Of a DNA stretch of 64,000 nt, positions 33,663-46,800 are shown piece after piece. The stretch comes from Elymus sibiricus (Eukaryota; Streptophyta; Magnoliopsida; Poales; Poaceae). A model generated the notes under the pieces. The model worked only from the letters and a program-made list of their open reading frames with translations, was not told the origin of the DNA and ran no database searches. Numbering within the stretch: the stretch's first letter is position 1; every line of letters starts with the position of its first letter. Both the position numbers and the translations under genes were made by a program. The stretch covers positions 4,040,001-4,104,000 of the forward strand of contig CM077673.1 of assembly GCA_039707655.1 (NCBI GenBank), written 5' to 3'.

Positions 33663-34444
33663 CCGTTAGAATTTTTTTCATGTTGATCTTGTTAAAGGTA
33701 CGTAATGGAGTGGGACTGAGGGACAATTTCGTCAGGTTGATTGTAGCGGTGGTGTTGTTTCTTTTTGTATCCTTTGTATGAAAAGGGAAGGATGTAGTTC
33801 ATGCGTGCGCTGGAGTTCATTTGTTGGGTGGATCTCTTACAGTAGGCCTGTATGTCTGAAGGCTGCAATGTTCGTCCATTTTGGTGTGAAATCATTGGGT
33901 ACGTGTATGTTTATTTTCTTTGCTTATGGAGATGATCTCGATGGCTTGTTCTGCGTGTGCCTGGTTTTGTTCCGTGAACGCTGAAAATAGCACGATGTGT
34001 TCTTTTTAAATGTGCAGTGTGCCATTTCTTCATGGCTGGTCGGTGACGTGAATAATACTGGAGGTATGAGTTGTCGTGCTACTTCTCCCTGGTTTCTACA
34101 GTGTGCATCCGTGTTCTCAACCCGGAGATGCAGAATGATAGAGGAATGCAACTATGCAAGTGTTGTCGTTGTCGGTGTAGACGGTATAAAATTAAGTAGA
34201 CATGACACCTACTTGTTTGTTCACGTATATAGTCAGAAGGTGGACCGCTGAATTTGATAACAATTCGATGCTAAAAAAAACTTGCCATGCAATAAATTGT
34301 TCTTTTATCTGTTCAGTTGTAAAAAGAAAAAAACATGTTCAGTTGTAAAAGCAATCATCTTAAGGCACGGGCCTCTATTTTCAACTCTATTCATCAACTA
34401 CTAAGCAGAGCAAAGGAGCAGTGAAAAAACTACTAAAAAGATCA
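33663..34444. other. No recognised gene
   Basis: Presumed interior of a minus-strand Helitron. Short frames on both strands have no recognisable motif. Confidence 0.35.
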
Positions 34445-34592
34445 TCACAAATATTCGTGAGTCCAATTCTGAATTTCTTTAGAACTTTTAGCAGAACGTA
34501 AGTTCAGATTTGGTTCATCTAGCAGAGCTGACACAAGTTCCTCTGGCTGCAACATGATTGGCACAGTAAGAAATACCGAACCTTCTGATTTC
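34445..34592 (-). pseudogene. Possible terminal exon, unrecognised
   Basis: On the minus strand an acceptor-like ATTGCAG precedes an open stretch encoding TVPIMLQPEELVSALLDEPN and ending at TGA. Composition looks coding, but I do not recognise it and see no partner exon nearby. It may be a captured fragment in the Helitron body. Confidence 0.25.
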
Positions 34593-35172
34593 CTGCAATA
34601 TGTATAAATCCAATCCAAATAACATACAGATGGCATTATAGACCACCCTTGTCGGACGTTTCACAATAAGCAAACGGCCAATGTTATATAAATTGGCCCA
34701 CCAATAACTGTCCGTGCTACTTTTCCATTTCTGTGACCCCATAAGCAATGCTCTGTGTGCTTCCATACATAGCCAAGTGACTCTCTCATTGTACTAATCA
34801 TGGCTAAGGCCGCCGCCACATCATTTTCCAGTAACATTTGGCATCGCTAGGGAACAGGCAGCTGGATAACAAAAAGGCTTGCTTAGCGATGACATTAGAA
34901 GTCTGACAAATGCATTGTTTGCCCAGCGATAAACAGGTACAAATGTACAATCAGCAAAATACATTTCACTTTTTCTAGTGGTTAGCAGTTATTAATTCAT
35001 AATGGCATTTGCAAAAAAAAGGACACTAAAACATCACAAACTCTTCTATAGCATGACATGTGTACATCAGGGTAGGTTAAACCAATATTATAAAAAAAAT
35101 ATTAGAATCTCTCTGAGCTAAAATAAAGTGGTTGCGATGGACCAAAATATTTAGCAATTTCTTTTGGAGAAA
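34593..35172. other. No gene seen
   Basis: AT-rich with simple A runs and no recognised motif. Confidence 0.4.
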
Positions 35173-35202
35173 CTAGTAAACGTGCACGTGCGATTCGCAC
35201 GT
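35173..35202 (-). mobile_element. Helitron-type 3' terminus 2
   Basis: On the minus strand the palindrome ACGTGCGAATCGCACGT (35186-35202) is followed nine bases later by CTAG and T. It has the same design as the end at 33632 with a different stem, so a second Helitron family in the same orientation is likely. Confidence 0.6.
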
Positions 35203-36260
35203 CCCGACTAATATTATAAACATATGTGAAAATTAACTTACACGAAAAGATATTTTGATTCCACTAGAAAGTATTACAGATCAAGAAAGTATATTTATGA
35301 CCGGTTCAATTTAGTTGGTTCAAATAGTGTAATTTCACACATAGCATAATGTTCACTGCTTTATTGTGGACCTCTGTTGCGATCGTACGAAGACAAACTC
35401 GCTCAGGTGACCACATAAAGTCATAGTTAGCATGATGATCATGTAGCTAAACCAGTGCACTGACTATGTGTGACTGAATGCAAATTGATGTATCAAAATT
35501 AAGAACTCAGTTTAGCTACAACCACCACTAAACTGAATCATCTTACATCCTGTTTATGCCCATGTCTCGCCACTCGATGCTTACGCAGTCCGCACACCTA
35601 GCTCATGCGCAAGCAGCTCATACTTGCGAGAGGAGATGACGGGAGAAAGTCACTACATCCTGCAAGCGCTGCGCCATGGGGAAGACGGAGACCCGAGGCA
35701 GCCACGGTGAGTCCTTTGAGATCAGGTGAGACGGAAGGTTGCCACTACAAGCTTCTGCAAAAGATCAGTACAAGAAGCCAAGAAAGGATTTAGTACAACT
35801 TATAATGTACTTATGTATACATCAGGACACCATGGAATGATACTTTCAAGTACGAAAATGTCATGATGAATTAGCAGATAGATCAATCCATCTTCATAAT
35901 ACTTCCACATATATATTTCTAATAGATGGCAATAAAACCTTGCAAGGTTAGCTAAATATCCTAAGTGAATGTTCTAGTGAAATAAGACAGATAGCATGAG
36001 TACCTTGCAAGTGGTAGGCTAGGCTACGCATGAGTTCTCACCAGGTGTTGTAATAAGATAAAAATCTGACATATGATCAAGTGAACATAGCAGTTCTCTG
36101 GTGATCTAAGGCAACCTTGCAAGGTTTCAACTAACAGTAGACTAATGGCCAATCAGGCAAATGTTCTGTGTTTGGCTACACTGGTGAACGCAAGCCAATT
36201 ATGGAATTCTTGGAGTCCATATAGATATAGAGGTTAAGGACTTACAGTGAAGCCAAGTTG
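35203..36260. other. No recognised gene
   Basis: AT-rich presumed Helitron interior downstream of the spliced gene at 36261-37411. I see no clear ORF; a short GC-richer patch lies near 35600-35720. Confidence 0.35.
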
Positions 36261-37411
36261 TTAATTTTTCTCATTCCTGAATCCCAACATATTGTCAGAT
36301 TTGTCTAGATCATTGAAGCCATCTTCATCTGTATGACGGAAAAGGTTTCCCCTCGGCTTTAGATTATAAAGCAACCACCACATAACAAAGTTCATACAGG
36401 TCAGAAGTTCAAAGAGAGAAAAATAAAATGTGAGCTTGAGATGGACTTCTTCGAGCTACCGTGGAGCTAACCAAGCAAGCATCAGCAGGAAGATTGGTCA
36501 AGGGTTTTGTCTTTTCTGCCCCATCCACCCTGCTGACCACATGCTTCTTGTGGATATCAATACCATCTTCAAAATAAAATAAAATGCAGAATGTATGTCA
36601 GCATAAAGTTGTAAATGACCTTTTCTTTGTGAAACAATAGTTATTTCTTGGAGACATTAGCGTGTTCTTAAAAAAACAGATCAACCTTCATAGTCACGCT
36701 GGCACTCTGAAGGCATGCCACCAAAAGCTTTACAGAATAAGGTTTGCATTTAACTGAATAGGCAATGAGAGTAACTCGGAGCAACTTAGCTTTCATTTTG
36801 GTATCAGAGAGTATAGCAAGATCAAAAGCAATTCATTAAGCACTTCTGAGCATAGAACAAACATGAACATAGTTAGTTAGATGTAAGCAACTCATTAAGC
36901 ACTTCTGAGCATAGAACAAACATGAACGTATAGTTTGGTCATTCCAGAAAGTAATCAAACATTTGGCCCTTCGTAATCAAAGATAGTACATACATATAGA
37001 CGTGAGACAAGAACCTTGTTGCATTTAGACAGAGTATTAAGCATGGAAAGGGAAGGAAGTGAAAAAAGTAATGATCTCACACATGATAAAGCACCTGATC
37101 TGTTTTCCTTATATAAGTAATTGTCACTGTAATAAATTTAGCATCACAAAGAATTCCTTGTGCAATTTGAATCCACAATAAGCAAAAAAATATGCAAATA
37201 CATAAAAAAGGTACATAAAGTAGAACACAACAATGGCAACGGATTGCATACTATGAAATTATGTTAAAAATAGTGGAAGCATAAAAGTAATGATCGGAAG
37301 TCGAGCTTACCGAGTATAGATCCTATATAGTGCCTTCTTTTCTGCGCGGGTTGTACGGCGCTTCTGGTTGTATTCTGCTCTTTTCTCATTGGACACTCAC
37401 GCATATCAAAT
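36261..37411 (-). CDS. Unrecognised multi-exon gene or remnant
   Basis: Minus-strand exons whose phases agree: 36686-36727 (GGMPSECQRDYE), 36460-36566 (DGIDIHKKHVVSRVDGAEKT to LVSST) and 36261-36356 (PRGNLFRHTDEDGFNDLDKS, ending NEKN then TAA). All three junctions have GT and AG and the frame is kept across them, which is strong evidence of a real spliced 3' end. Farther upstream 37311 to about 37411 reads as a basic exon (NEKRAEYNQKRRTTRAEKK) with donor GTAAGC, but its phase needs one more exon in between. A possible further exon is 38613-38691 (SSSDNQSMAAGIDSTRPG). I know no family. It may be the 3' part of a host gene carried by a Helitron, since it lies to the right of two Helitron 3' ends and in the same strand. 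Confidence 0.45.
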
Positions 37412-37490
37412 CCTTCTTTTCTGCGCGGGTTGTACACCGCTTCTGCTTGTATTCTGCTCTTTTCTCATTGGACATTCGGGCATACCAACT
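37333..37490. repeat. 79-bp tandem duplication
   Basis: Two copies begin CCTTCTTTTCTGCGCGGG at 37333 and 37412, with a handful of differences. The left copy overlaps the basic exon of the unrecognised gene. 79 is not a multiple of three, so the duplication would shift the frame if both copies were exonic. Confidence 0.8.
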
Positions 37491-38612
37491 CTGAGCACCC
37501 TTCGGTTTTTTGTTCTGGCAGATTTTCACTCGTGGGCTTTGCATTCCCATGAAAAGGTGTTTTCATCGGATCTTTAAACAGGGAACACTCCCTTGATCCT
37601 AACGAAGATGCAGGTGGGTTAAGATTCTCCATCTATAAATCAAAATTTGTAAATGGGTACAAAAGTTAGTGTTTCAAAATATGCAGATCTGAGCATATCA
37701 CTGCTTTATATAATCAAGAAATGATGGACCTGATGATGTCAAAAATAAATTAGGAGCATGTGACATATAGTTGAGCACATCTAATTAGGAGCATGTCATC
37801 GGTGTCTTCCTGTAAGTTAGCAAATTGCCTCTAGAAATGGTCAACAACACTGCATAACAGAATAATTAAGAGTCAAGAGCATCAGTTGTGAATGTTGCTA
37901 GATAGACAAAATTATATGGAGAAAAAGGATACAATTATATCACAGAAACCTAGCATATAGAAAGCTTATTTTTTTCAGAGACGGTTCATGTAATCCTTCT
38001 GAGGCTGAGGGTTGTATAAAAATATCTCCCTAAATATAAGTCCCTTGATGTCTTTGTTGGTAAACTTTTCCTCGTTTAAGATCAAACATAATTTTAAAAA
38101 TTGGTTACATGATGGTATTATCTCCACTCCCGCTAGACCATGAAAATAGGGTGAAACCATGAATATATGATTTTGTAACGTAGATACAAACGGCGGGGAA
38201 CTTGTGGGATCGCTTAAAACATGACTGTGAAAATTGGATGTGTACCACTTGCGTGCTTGCTCGGCCCCGCGACCTAAAGCATCATTTCTTGCCTGTGTGC
38301 CGCTAGACCTGAGTTACGAGTCACTGCCATGCATCGGTCATAGACATGGACGCACAACAGTAATACAACACCGCCTCCCCGTCCTGATGTTCGTGACGCA
38401 CCAGCTCACGCGCACTGCTACCAGCGGGCATCAGAACCTGCAAAATCTGTAATTTGGATCTTAGTGTGACTGTAGAAATTCAAATATTCAATACATCTAG
38501 AGTAAGCTACAGTCAAACAAGCAACTGGAAGACACAATTTACACTTCAATGTTTAATTATCCCGATTGAGAAATAAGATCGAAATAGTTATAAGGCGGTA
38601 AAATTCCCTCAC
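37491..38612. other. Possible exon material, otherwise nothing recognised
   Basis: On the minus strand about 37460-37636 is open (NLNPPASSLGSRECSLFKD) after an acceptor-like TTATAG. The frame closes in the tandem duplication. The rest is AT-rich without recognisable features. Confidence 0.25.
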
Positions 38613-38691
38613 CACTTCCAGCAACTGAAGTCCGGGTCTTGTGCTGTCTATACCAGCAGCCATGCTTTGATTGTCACTCGAACTGCTGACG

Positions 38692-40601
38692 CTACAATAT
38701 CAATATCTATCTCGCTCCCATCTTCATAAAAAGGTAACACCACATCAATGTCATAACCTCTGCGCAAGAGAAAACTCCAGTTTAAGAAAATGTGTCACTT
38801 TCAATAAAAATGTGTAAAGATTACTCTGAAGCAAGTTGTAACCTCAGGGTGCCATCACCGGATTGTCAGTTACCAGTTAAGCATCAGAACAAGCAGAATC
38901 TGCTTTGGCGTAAACTTGAACAGTAAAACTCAATTACAACTCAAAATTTGTAAGGCAACACCAATGCAGTAACAATTGTTTGCACCAATGATCTAATTAT
39001 AAATTCCATGTCACTTCTATTAGACAGGCAGTCCAAAACGATTTACCATGTTACAAGTATAGCCAAGCCACATTTAAACAAAGAAACAAATATCACAAAA
39101 GCACTAAATTTGAAGGCTGAAAATACTTCATCAGTAGCGGGGAGAGGTAGTGCCACCATATATCACATCTACCTATAGCTGGAGTTATAGGTGAGTACAT
39201 CGTGGATGGGTAGGGCACCAGGCATGAACATCCTGGGGAGGTAGCAGAGGGCTCAGATCAGGTTGCCGTCAGAGAGGAGCAAGTCTAGCGAGAGCTTGGG
39301 CCGCATCTCCTCTTCCTTATGTTCTTCTTGCCGCCTTCCTCCAGACATCCTCCATCTCAGGTGCTGTAGTGGACTTCGGTGAGAGCCTCTAGTGGAGAAG
39401 CGCTGCCGGCGGGGTTGGGGATTGGGTTGGGGCTGGATTGGTCGCAGATGGATAGTTGTGTGACCAGTGTCCATGGAAACCGAACTTGAAGCAGCTCGTC
39501 AGCATCGTCGCTGCCACGACCGACAGTTGGGTTAGGGCCTGGGTGGTGGGGAGCGAAGTGGAAAATTGGGGATCGGGTGGGTCGAAGCTCGATTGAGAAG
39601 GGAAAAGGGAGGGAGGAAGAACCGACAATAGAGGGGGGTTGTGCTGACGAGGCTCAATGTCCGCTGTCGTCTACACCGCCGCAGCTCGCGTAACTCTCCT
39701 CATAGAACTCCGTCGCCGCCTCTACCATCGTGGCTGAGACCACCACAAACTCTCTCCCCTCCATCGCACTGGCCGCGGTCACACTCACACCACCCCGTCC
39801 ATGTGTAGTGCCCAATCAAGCATTGCACTGAAGTCTGAATCTTGTATAAATAATGCGAAAAGAGAAAACAAGCTTACTGGAAAAGATTCAGATGGCGTCA
39901 ACAACAGGTCAACAGCAGCCAGCAACCAAATTGTGAGTTTTATTTTCTTTATTTCTATCCCTGTGTTTGTTTGAAGATGTACATTCCAGGTTTGCCAATG
40001 ATGATCTACATTCCAGGTTTGGCAACAAGATAAATACAGAAGATTTGGCAAAATCACAGTATTAGGGGAGGGAGTGATGAACCTGAAGGTAGAGAGGGCT
40101 GCTCCTTGCCCCGATCTTGTCTGCTGTCCGGCGGGGCTTGGCGCAGGCCGCCGGCGGGGATGGGCGGCGGGGCGGGGCTGGGCTGCGGAGGGCGGAGGCG
40201 TGGCTGTGCGGCTGCGGGGGCGGCGGCGTGGCCGCGTGGCGGGGATGGGCGGCGGGGCGGCGTGTGGCGGAGGCGTGGCTGTGCGGCGGCGGGGCGGCGG
40301 CGTGGGGGGCGGTGGGGCGGCGCTCGTGGGGGCCGGCGGTCTGGCGGGGCGGCAGCGTGGGGGGCGGCGGGGCTGCGCTCGAGGGTGCGGGGGTTTGTGG
40401 CGACATGGAGGCTAGGTGTGTGCGGGGGCGGGGGCGGGAGCGGTTGGCTGGCGATGCGAAGACGTGCGCCATGGGCGGGTTTTTTTTTTTGACGGGATGT
40501 GCGATGGGTGGGTTAGCGTTTAGTTAACAGCGAATTTAGTCCGTTGATGATGTAATCAGACGGTTTAGATTTTAAGTTGGATCTGCCTTCTCCTTCTTTT
40601 A
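38692..40601. other. No recognised gene; extreme GC-rich block at 40090-40470
   Basis: Between 40090 and 40470 the plus strand is almost a run of GGCGG-type words, with ORFs open in all frames. It resembles a GC-rich grass 5' exon or promoter on the minus strand, possibly of the unrecognised gene to the left, but no motif supports a product. Confidence 0.35.
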
Positions 40602-40640
40602 TCTCTACTCCTAAAGGGGCACTTGGTAGCTTCTTGCCTC
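40602..40640 (+). mobile_element. Helitron-type 5' terminus (copy B)
   Basis: TCTCTACTCCTAAAGGGGCA preceded by A, then CTTGGTAGCTTCTTG and T-rich sequence. The same start occurs at 43819 with small differences. Plant Helitrons begin TC after a host A. The 3' partner is uncertain: 48208 or the degraded end at 53182. Confidence 0.45.
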
Positions 40641-41100
40641 GGTTTTTTTTCGTCATCCCTCCCACCTCCCACCTGGTTTTTTTTCGTCCTACATCCCACC
40701 TCCCACCTGGTTTTTCCATCCCACCACATTATCCCTCGCATTGCCAGCTGAAAATCGGCCAAAGGGGCTCCCTCGATGGAAAAATCGGACGAAAAGTTCG
40801 AACGAGGCTCCCACCCCACGCTCGGAGAAAAAAACCCTCTCGAACGAGGCTTCCTCCCGAGCCGCTCGCGTGGGCGGCTTCGCAGGAGCCAAACCCTAGC
40901 CGTCCGCCGCCACTCTGGAGCGCCAGTCGCCACCCTCGCGCGCCAGCCGCATCCGTCCCTCGCGCTGCCCGTCTCCCTCTAGCGACGTCGGGCCTCAGGG
41001 CAATTGGTCGCCGTCGATCCCCAAGACGCCGCGGATCCCAGGACAATGCCGCTGCCACCATCGCCACGGATCTCCACATGCCACCATCGCAACGAATCCC

Positions 41101-43818
41101 CACACGCTGCCGGCTTTGGAGCTGCGGCTGGCGTGGGCGGCGGCCGTGGAGGAGAGGCGCCTGTCTGAGGAGGAGGAGCTGATGTTCCAGGACATCACGA
41201 GGGAGGTGGGGCGGCTCGGCCTCCGCGAGTCCGGGGTTGAGGCCCAGGGGCGCTGCCGGGAGGACGCGGCCGCGGCGGATGGCCTCCTCCCTATTCTGGC
41301 GGTTCTTGAGCGCCCTATGTAGCAGGGCGGCCTGTCCCCGCTGCCCTTAGCCGTGACGAGGCTTATGCCGCTCGTGATGCAGGAGGTCAGCCCGGTGCCG
41401 CCGCCGCCGTCGGGGATGCCCGGTGGCCGTAGGGTGCTCGACGAATGGCACTTCTCGGGCGATCATCTCGGCCGCGGTCGCGCCCCTGTCCCCCAGAACT
41501 TCCGCGTCGCAGGATCCGTACCCCCGCGCGCCGCCTTGCCTGGCGACGCGTACACCCGCGCCAGGGCTTTTCCTGGGCGCGCCGCCAGCACGCAGCAGCT
41601 CGAGGACATCGTCCTGTATCTCGCCAAGAACGAGCAAACGGTGCTCAGCACACTGTTCTGGGGGACCCCCGAGGATGCGGACACCGTGGCCGATGTGATA
41701 GTCCAGCACGCCGTCCCTCTCATCGAGAGCAGCCACGGGACGCGCCTGCTCGTTGTCATCCTCAGCCGCTGCAACCATATGCTCCAGGGCGATCGTCGCT
41801 AGAATCACGCGAGACCACAAGAAGTTTTTCAAGATTTGTGCTGCGAGGCAAGTGCATATAACACTCGCGTTTCTCCATTGGCTTGTTGTTTCTCTTCTTC
41901 TAGATTCGCTGCAGAGGATGTTAAATATGAAGTTTGTTTGATATCTTTCAGGTCAGGTGAGGTGGTGAGCATGACCAACTCCTGCATATCCGAGAGATCA
42001 TTGGAGCTTCTGAGAGATGCAATCATTCCATGGGTGACTCCGTTGATGATGGCTCGCCTTGTGACGGATTCGAGTAGACTCATGGTGGTGCATGCCTTGG
42101 TGCAGCGTGTTCCTCATCCATACTTTGCCGAGGTACTTTGAATTTGTTCCCCCATCCAGATTCTAACTGGTGCAGATATAGATACCAATGTGAGGTTATT
42201 ATGTTGTGGTAGTAACATTTTTGCATGATTTCGTTGTTGCTTATCAAGCTACTCAATCCATATCTATAACTACTAAGAAATGGTTTTGCCACTTCATTGT
42301 GTTTGTAATTAACCAATGTGTGTATCTCACCAGGATATGTCTAAGTTTCTTTTCTTGTCGGTGCACAAATGACGAAACATTGCATTATTAACCAGCTGTA
42401 GATTTCCTAAGATGTTGTATATATCATTTTGAAGAGCGAGTAAGCACAGGAGTGTGTTATACACACTTGCACTGATGTTAATTTGGAAATTTAATTGTGT
42501 ACTGGCTCCCTTTGCCCAAATGTAGCAATCTATTAGTACAAACAGTGCTTTTGTGATTCATGTAGATGGACATAGTCCAGTAACACTATTGTAATGGTGG
42601 GGGCATGTTTGGATCTCTTAGTCACCTTGCTTGCTGTTAAGCAAGGAAAAACTAAATCACATAAGCAATGCTCAAGTAAATAAGGTTAGCAAGGTAATGT
42701 ATTTTGTTCTTTACCTTGAAAGGATAAATGAGTATATACCGTAAAACAATAACTGAGCACTATTCAGCAGACCACAACATCACAGAAAATCCAACCTTGC
42801 TCACATTGGGTAGGTAAATTTGACTCTTGGTCTTGGCCATACCATGGCCAGGAGAAGCAACTTTTAGTACAGCAAGATTCTGACAAATACAAATACATAT
42901 CTTTGCTAGGCAAGGTTAGGTGGCCATTTTTATTTGGACTGACAAGGGAATCAAGCATGCCCTTGGCTTTAGTTCTCATGTAAATAGGTGACATGTTGAT
43001 TTCAAAGTGATAAAGTGGCTCCAATCAAGATCTCTGGACATTAATTTAGATGGAAGAAATTATAGTCAAATATTAGCGCAGAGGAATATTGTCGATATGT
43101 TTTGCTGAACAGTTTTTTATTAAATTTATCTTTGCTTCAAAATGTATTCATTGATGTGAATCGTAAGTCATCTCTCATATGCTATTGCGAGAACCAAGAA
43201 TGAGCCCATATCAAAATTTGTCTTGCATGTCGTGTTTATTCTCAGTTTATGTTGCTTGCTTTCCTGCTGTTGTGTCCATATTCCTCTTATTTCCATGTGC
43301 CATGTGTTGACATTTTGCATTATATTGGCAGTTTATTTTTGATGCTGTTGCTACGAACTGCTTAGCACTTGCTATTCATCCGCATGGAGTGTCCCTCCTG
43401 CAAAGTTGTCTGGAGCATGTCGAATGGACAGAAAAGGATAATATTTTGTCAAGAGTCTCATGTTGCAGCACCGATCTTGCTCAAAATCGTTTTGGGTAAC
43501 TATCTATTATGAATTATTAATCCGAAGCATTTAGCCTTTTCAAGCAAATTCCTGCAAAAAAAATGGAATTCAAGCTTAGCTCAATTTGTGTGTTCTCATA
43601 TTTATGTCATCCGCATATCTGGTACATATGCATTAACGTCTATATTTTTTATGTGTGAATGTAAATGTTATATGCATGTGTAGTATTTACTTTAATAATA
43701 TAATTTAGCAATGTTATCTCATAATTGCTAATATAACCTGAATTATTGTGAAGCAAAAGCTCGAGTAGCAGTACCGTTGTTCTTTGATGGCCATTATATG
43801 AATTTGGTTGTCTCAAAA
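41101..43818 (+). pseudogene. Pumilio (PUF)-repeat RNA-binding protein gene, decayed and truncated
   Basis: Exon 1 (about 41101-41830) has an acidic N-terminal part (LSEEEELMFQDITREV), an in-frame TAG at 41320-41322, PUF-like helices (VLSTLFWGTPEDADTVADVI, ESSHGTRLLVVIL), and then a frame change before IVARITRDHKKFFKICAAR. Exon 2 is 41952-42132 (SGEVVSMTNSCISERSLELL). Exon 3 is 43332-43495 (FIFDAVATNCLALAIHPHGV to DLAQNRFG). A fourth exon near 43755-43818 (FFDGHYMNLVVSK) ends at the Helitron start at 43819. PUF proteins bind mRNA 3' UTRs by stacked helical repeats. Stops, a frameshift, no clear ATG and the lost C-terminus make it a pseudogene. It may have been carried by the Helitron starting at 40602. 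Confidence 0.65.
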
Positions 43819-46800
43819 TCTCTACTCTTAAAGGGGGACTTGGTAGCTTCTTGTGTTGGTTTTTTTTTCGTCTTCCTTCCCATGGTTTTTTTTCGTCCGG
43901 TTATGTTTGTCTCGATCCCACCACCCATCGGTTTTCCACGCGAAAGCAAAATCCAATCCCCAAACACCTCGTCCCTCGCAGCCCCAAACCCTCGACCTAC
44001 CCCCTCCCTCCCCTGCGCCGCCGTAACTACCTATGGATCAGCCGGATGCCGCGACCTCCATCCCTAGGTGGCCGCCATCACCCCCTCGCCCAGCAGCCAT
44101 GTACAGTGGGACGGCCACACGCGCCTGACCTAGGTGGGTCTCGGCCTCAAGGAGCTACCCTCCCCGACCCGATCTGATGGAGAGAGGGCCAGACCTTGCC
44201 ACTCCGGTGGTCGTTGTGGCCAGATCCGGTCGTCGGAGCCGCCGTAGAGCCTCCACGTCGGGGGAGCAGAGTAGCCCGACAGAGGTGGGCGTTCGATCTC
44301 GTCCAGTAGTTCGCCGTCGGTGGCCACGACCACCTCATTCCCTGTAGCGCATCTCCTTTAACCACGGTGGTGCTCCTCCCCGTGTCGCCGTCGTTGGTGG
44401 AGCTCGCCTCACTCTCCTTACCCCGTCGGCTGCAACCGCTCCTTACCCTCCACGGTGCTCCTCTTCGATCCCATCCAGCGGTCTCAGCCTTTCTCTGCAA
44501 TCCTGGTATTCTCTCTGAACATTTGCTTCTCTTCTTTTGTTTTAGTTCTTAGTAGCGTCGATCGTTTTTGTTTACTTTAATTGTGCCCGCAGTTAACTTC
44601 CTTTTACCGATTGAATCTGGTTCCTAATTGTTTGGTCAAATTGTTAATTCGGTTATGGTTGAAAAACGCAAAAAGATTAATGTCCTTTTGATTGTGTTCC
44701 TCCGTGAACTTGTTCTGAACCTTACCTTCTGTTGTTTTACTTTTCAGTTTTGTCAGAGTAATGTTTTGGTTGGCTGATAGCTTGCAAGATCTTCATCTTC
44801 TACTATTTGCTTCCTTCGGTTTGTATAGTCCACATAGAAGGCCATCATCCAAAAAGGTAAGCACTTGAGGTAGGTCGGTTTTCATATAGCTTTGTTTCAA
44901 GGAAAAGTGAATAACGCTGTAGCGAAGACCAGTTAAATAGAGCAACGAAAATCACATTGATTCGGAAATTAGATCATTGCGGAGCTCAATCGAAAGGTGA
45001 GATTGATTATTTCAATTGTTTAGATTCGGTCAAATCATAGGTTTAATGATCTGACTAATTAGATTTATAATTTTGGCATGAATTTCTCCATCAAATTTAG
45101 CTATCCTACTGGTTCTTGCCAAATCCTTATATATTGTATGCAGGAACTAAAGATGTGTAGCTGAACACAGAGCTGGATCCTCTTATTGTTCATTGTCCAT
45201 ACAGTGGCGTATTCAAATTTAAGTACCCTACTAATAAGTTATATAGAACCTGATATTTCTTTGTGATGTCTTCAGATCCCATGAATATTATTTTGCACTG
45301 AAGGCTTGTAACCACTGGGGAATATTTGCCCTGATGTATCAAGTTGCCATGGGGGGTGATCTAGAGGTGAAAGCTAGCAAGCAATCTCCTGATATTTTCC
45401 ATACTCATATAAGGAGGTTTGAGGTATTAGAATTATTGTTTTAGAGGTCATTTTCTTACTAGCAAGCTTAATTTGGAACGCTTATATTTCAGTACTTGTT
45501 TATTTAACCGTGTTATTTATTTGGAGGTCTCTTCTTTGTCCAAAGTACGTGGTACCGAATCAATACATGTTTTTTTAATTTACCTGTCATGTAAATGACA
45601 CAACATGATTCACTCGTGTATATTGTAAAAGTATATTTACTGATGGCACGCAGGTGTTCAAACTAAAGTTGTAAAACGTGTATAGTGTAAAATTCTAATT
45701 ATTAAGGGGAGTGACATCACAATGGTCGTGTCTGGTCTTGTCCGAGTGTCGGCTTGTGGTTTGTGTTCTTTAGATCTTTCCATGCCCTGATATTGCTCTC
45801 TGATTTCATCTTCTCTGGAATAATTAGGACTTTGCTTTTGTTTGCACCAATTTGAGATAATGGTCATGTCATCCAGCAGCCAAGACAACAAGGTCAAGCC
45901 CAAGCTTAGCCCTGATGATGGCCATAATTAGATTCAGATAATTTCTTGCATCCTCATCTTAGAACTACATTTTGTTTTTACTTTCTTGCTTCTGCAGATT
46001 TCTAAGAATTTGATTCATTGTTCGACCATTTTGTGCACTTGTAGTTCACATATATCTAAGTTCCTTTGATGTGTGTTTAAGTTATTTCTTGGTTATAATA
46101 AGTTATTTCTGGGTTATACCGAAGCTTACCTATTCTACAATTGATATAGACATCAAATATTCTAAGCTTCCCTTTGTTAGCAAACAACTTCTCAAACAAG
46201 TCAGCATTATCATTCACTCAGTAGGTTATTGCAAATAGAGCTGGGAGGAACTGCCTCCTGCCGCTCAGAAAAAGTCACGGCTCTACGACCCAAATTGGTG
46301 ACAGATTCTCTATACTAAGTTATTTCCTGAGAAGAACAAGTGAATACAGAGGTCAAGGCCTTTCTATGTTGTTAACGATTTTCTTCATAGCTTTTTTACA
46401 ATTGGTTAGGGGTAGTTTTCTTTTCTTTGTTACCACAATAATTTATTTTTTGTCATATGTAGTTTCTCAAATTATAACACAATGTACCTTGCCATTAGAT
46501 TTCTTTATTGAGAACTATGTATATTTCATATTCATCCTAATATACTTCTCTGAAGCTACTAAAATATCATGTATATTGAAATTTGACTGTTAGCTGGATC
46601 TGCCATTGAGTGTGGTTAAAAGATTGTATTAGATTGGTGGAGATGGTGGGCGGAGGAAGAAGAAGAAAAAGATATAGTGGTAAAAGAAATAAGTTGACAA
46701 TCCTAAAATACATGGTTGACACAATTGTTTATGCCTCGGTTGCACTAAAATACATGTTTAATTAACGTTTTTATATATATTTGAAATATTTATTATGTTT

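Noticed and set aside
37311..37321. TCTATACTCG on the minus strand as a Helitron 5' end
   Set aside because: It coincides with the end of a coding-like exon with donor GTAAGC, a better explanation.
40062..40527. Pro/Ala- or Gly/Arg-rich ORFs of 113-136 codons in all frames
   Set aside because: Extreme GGCGG composition keeps every frame open; no single frame is favoured.
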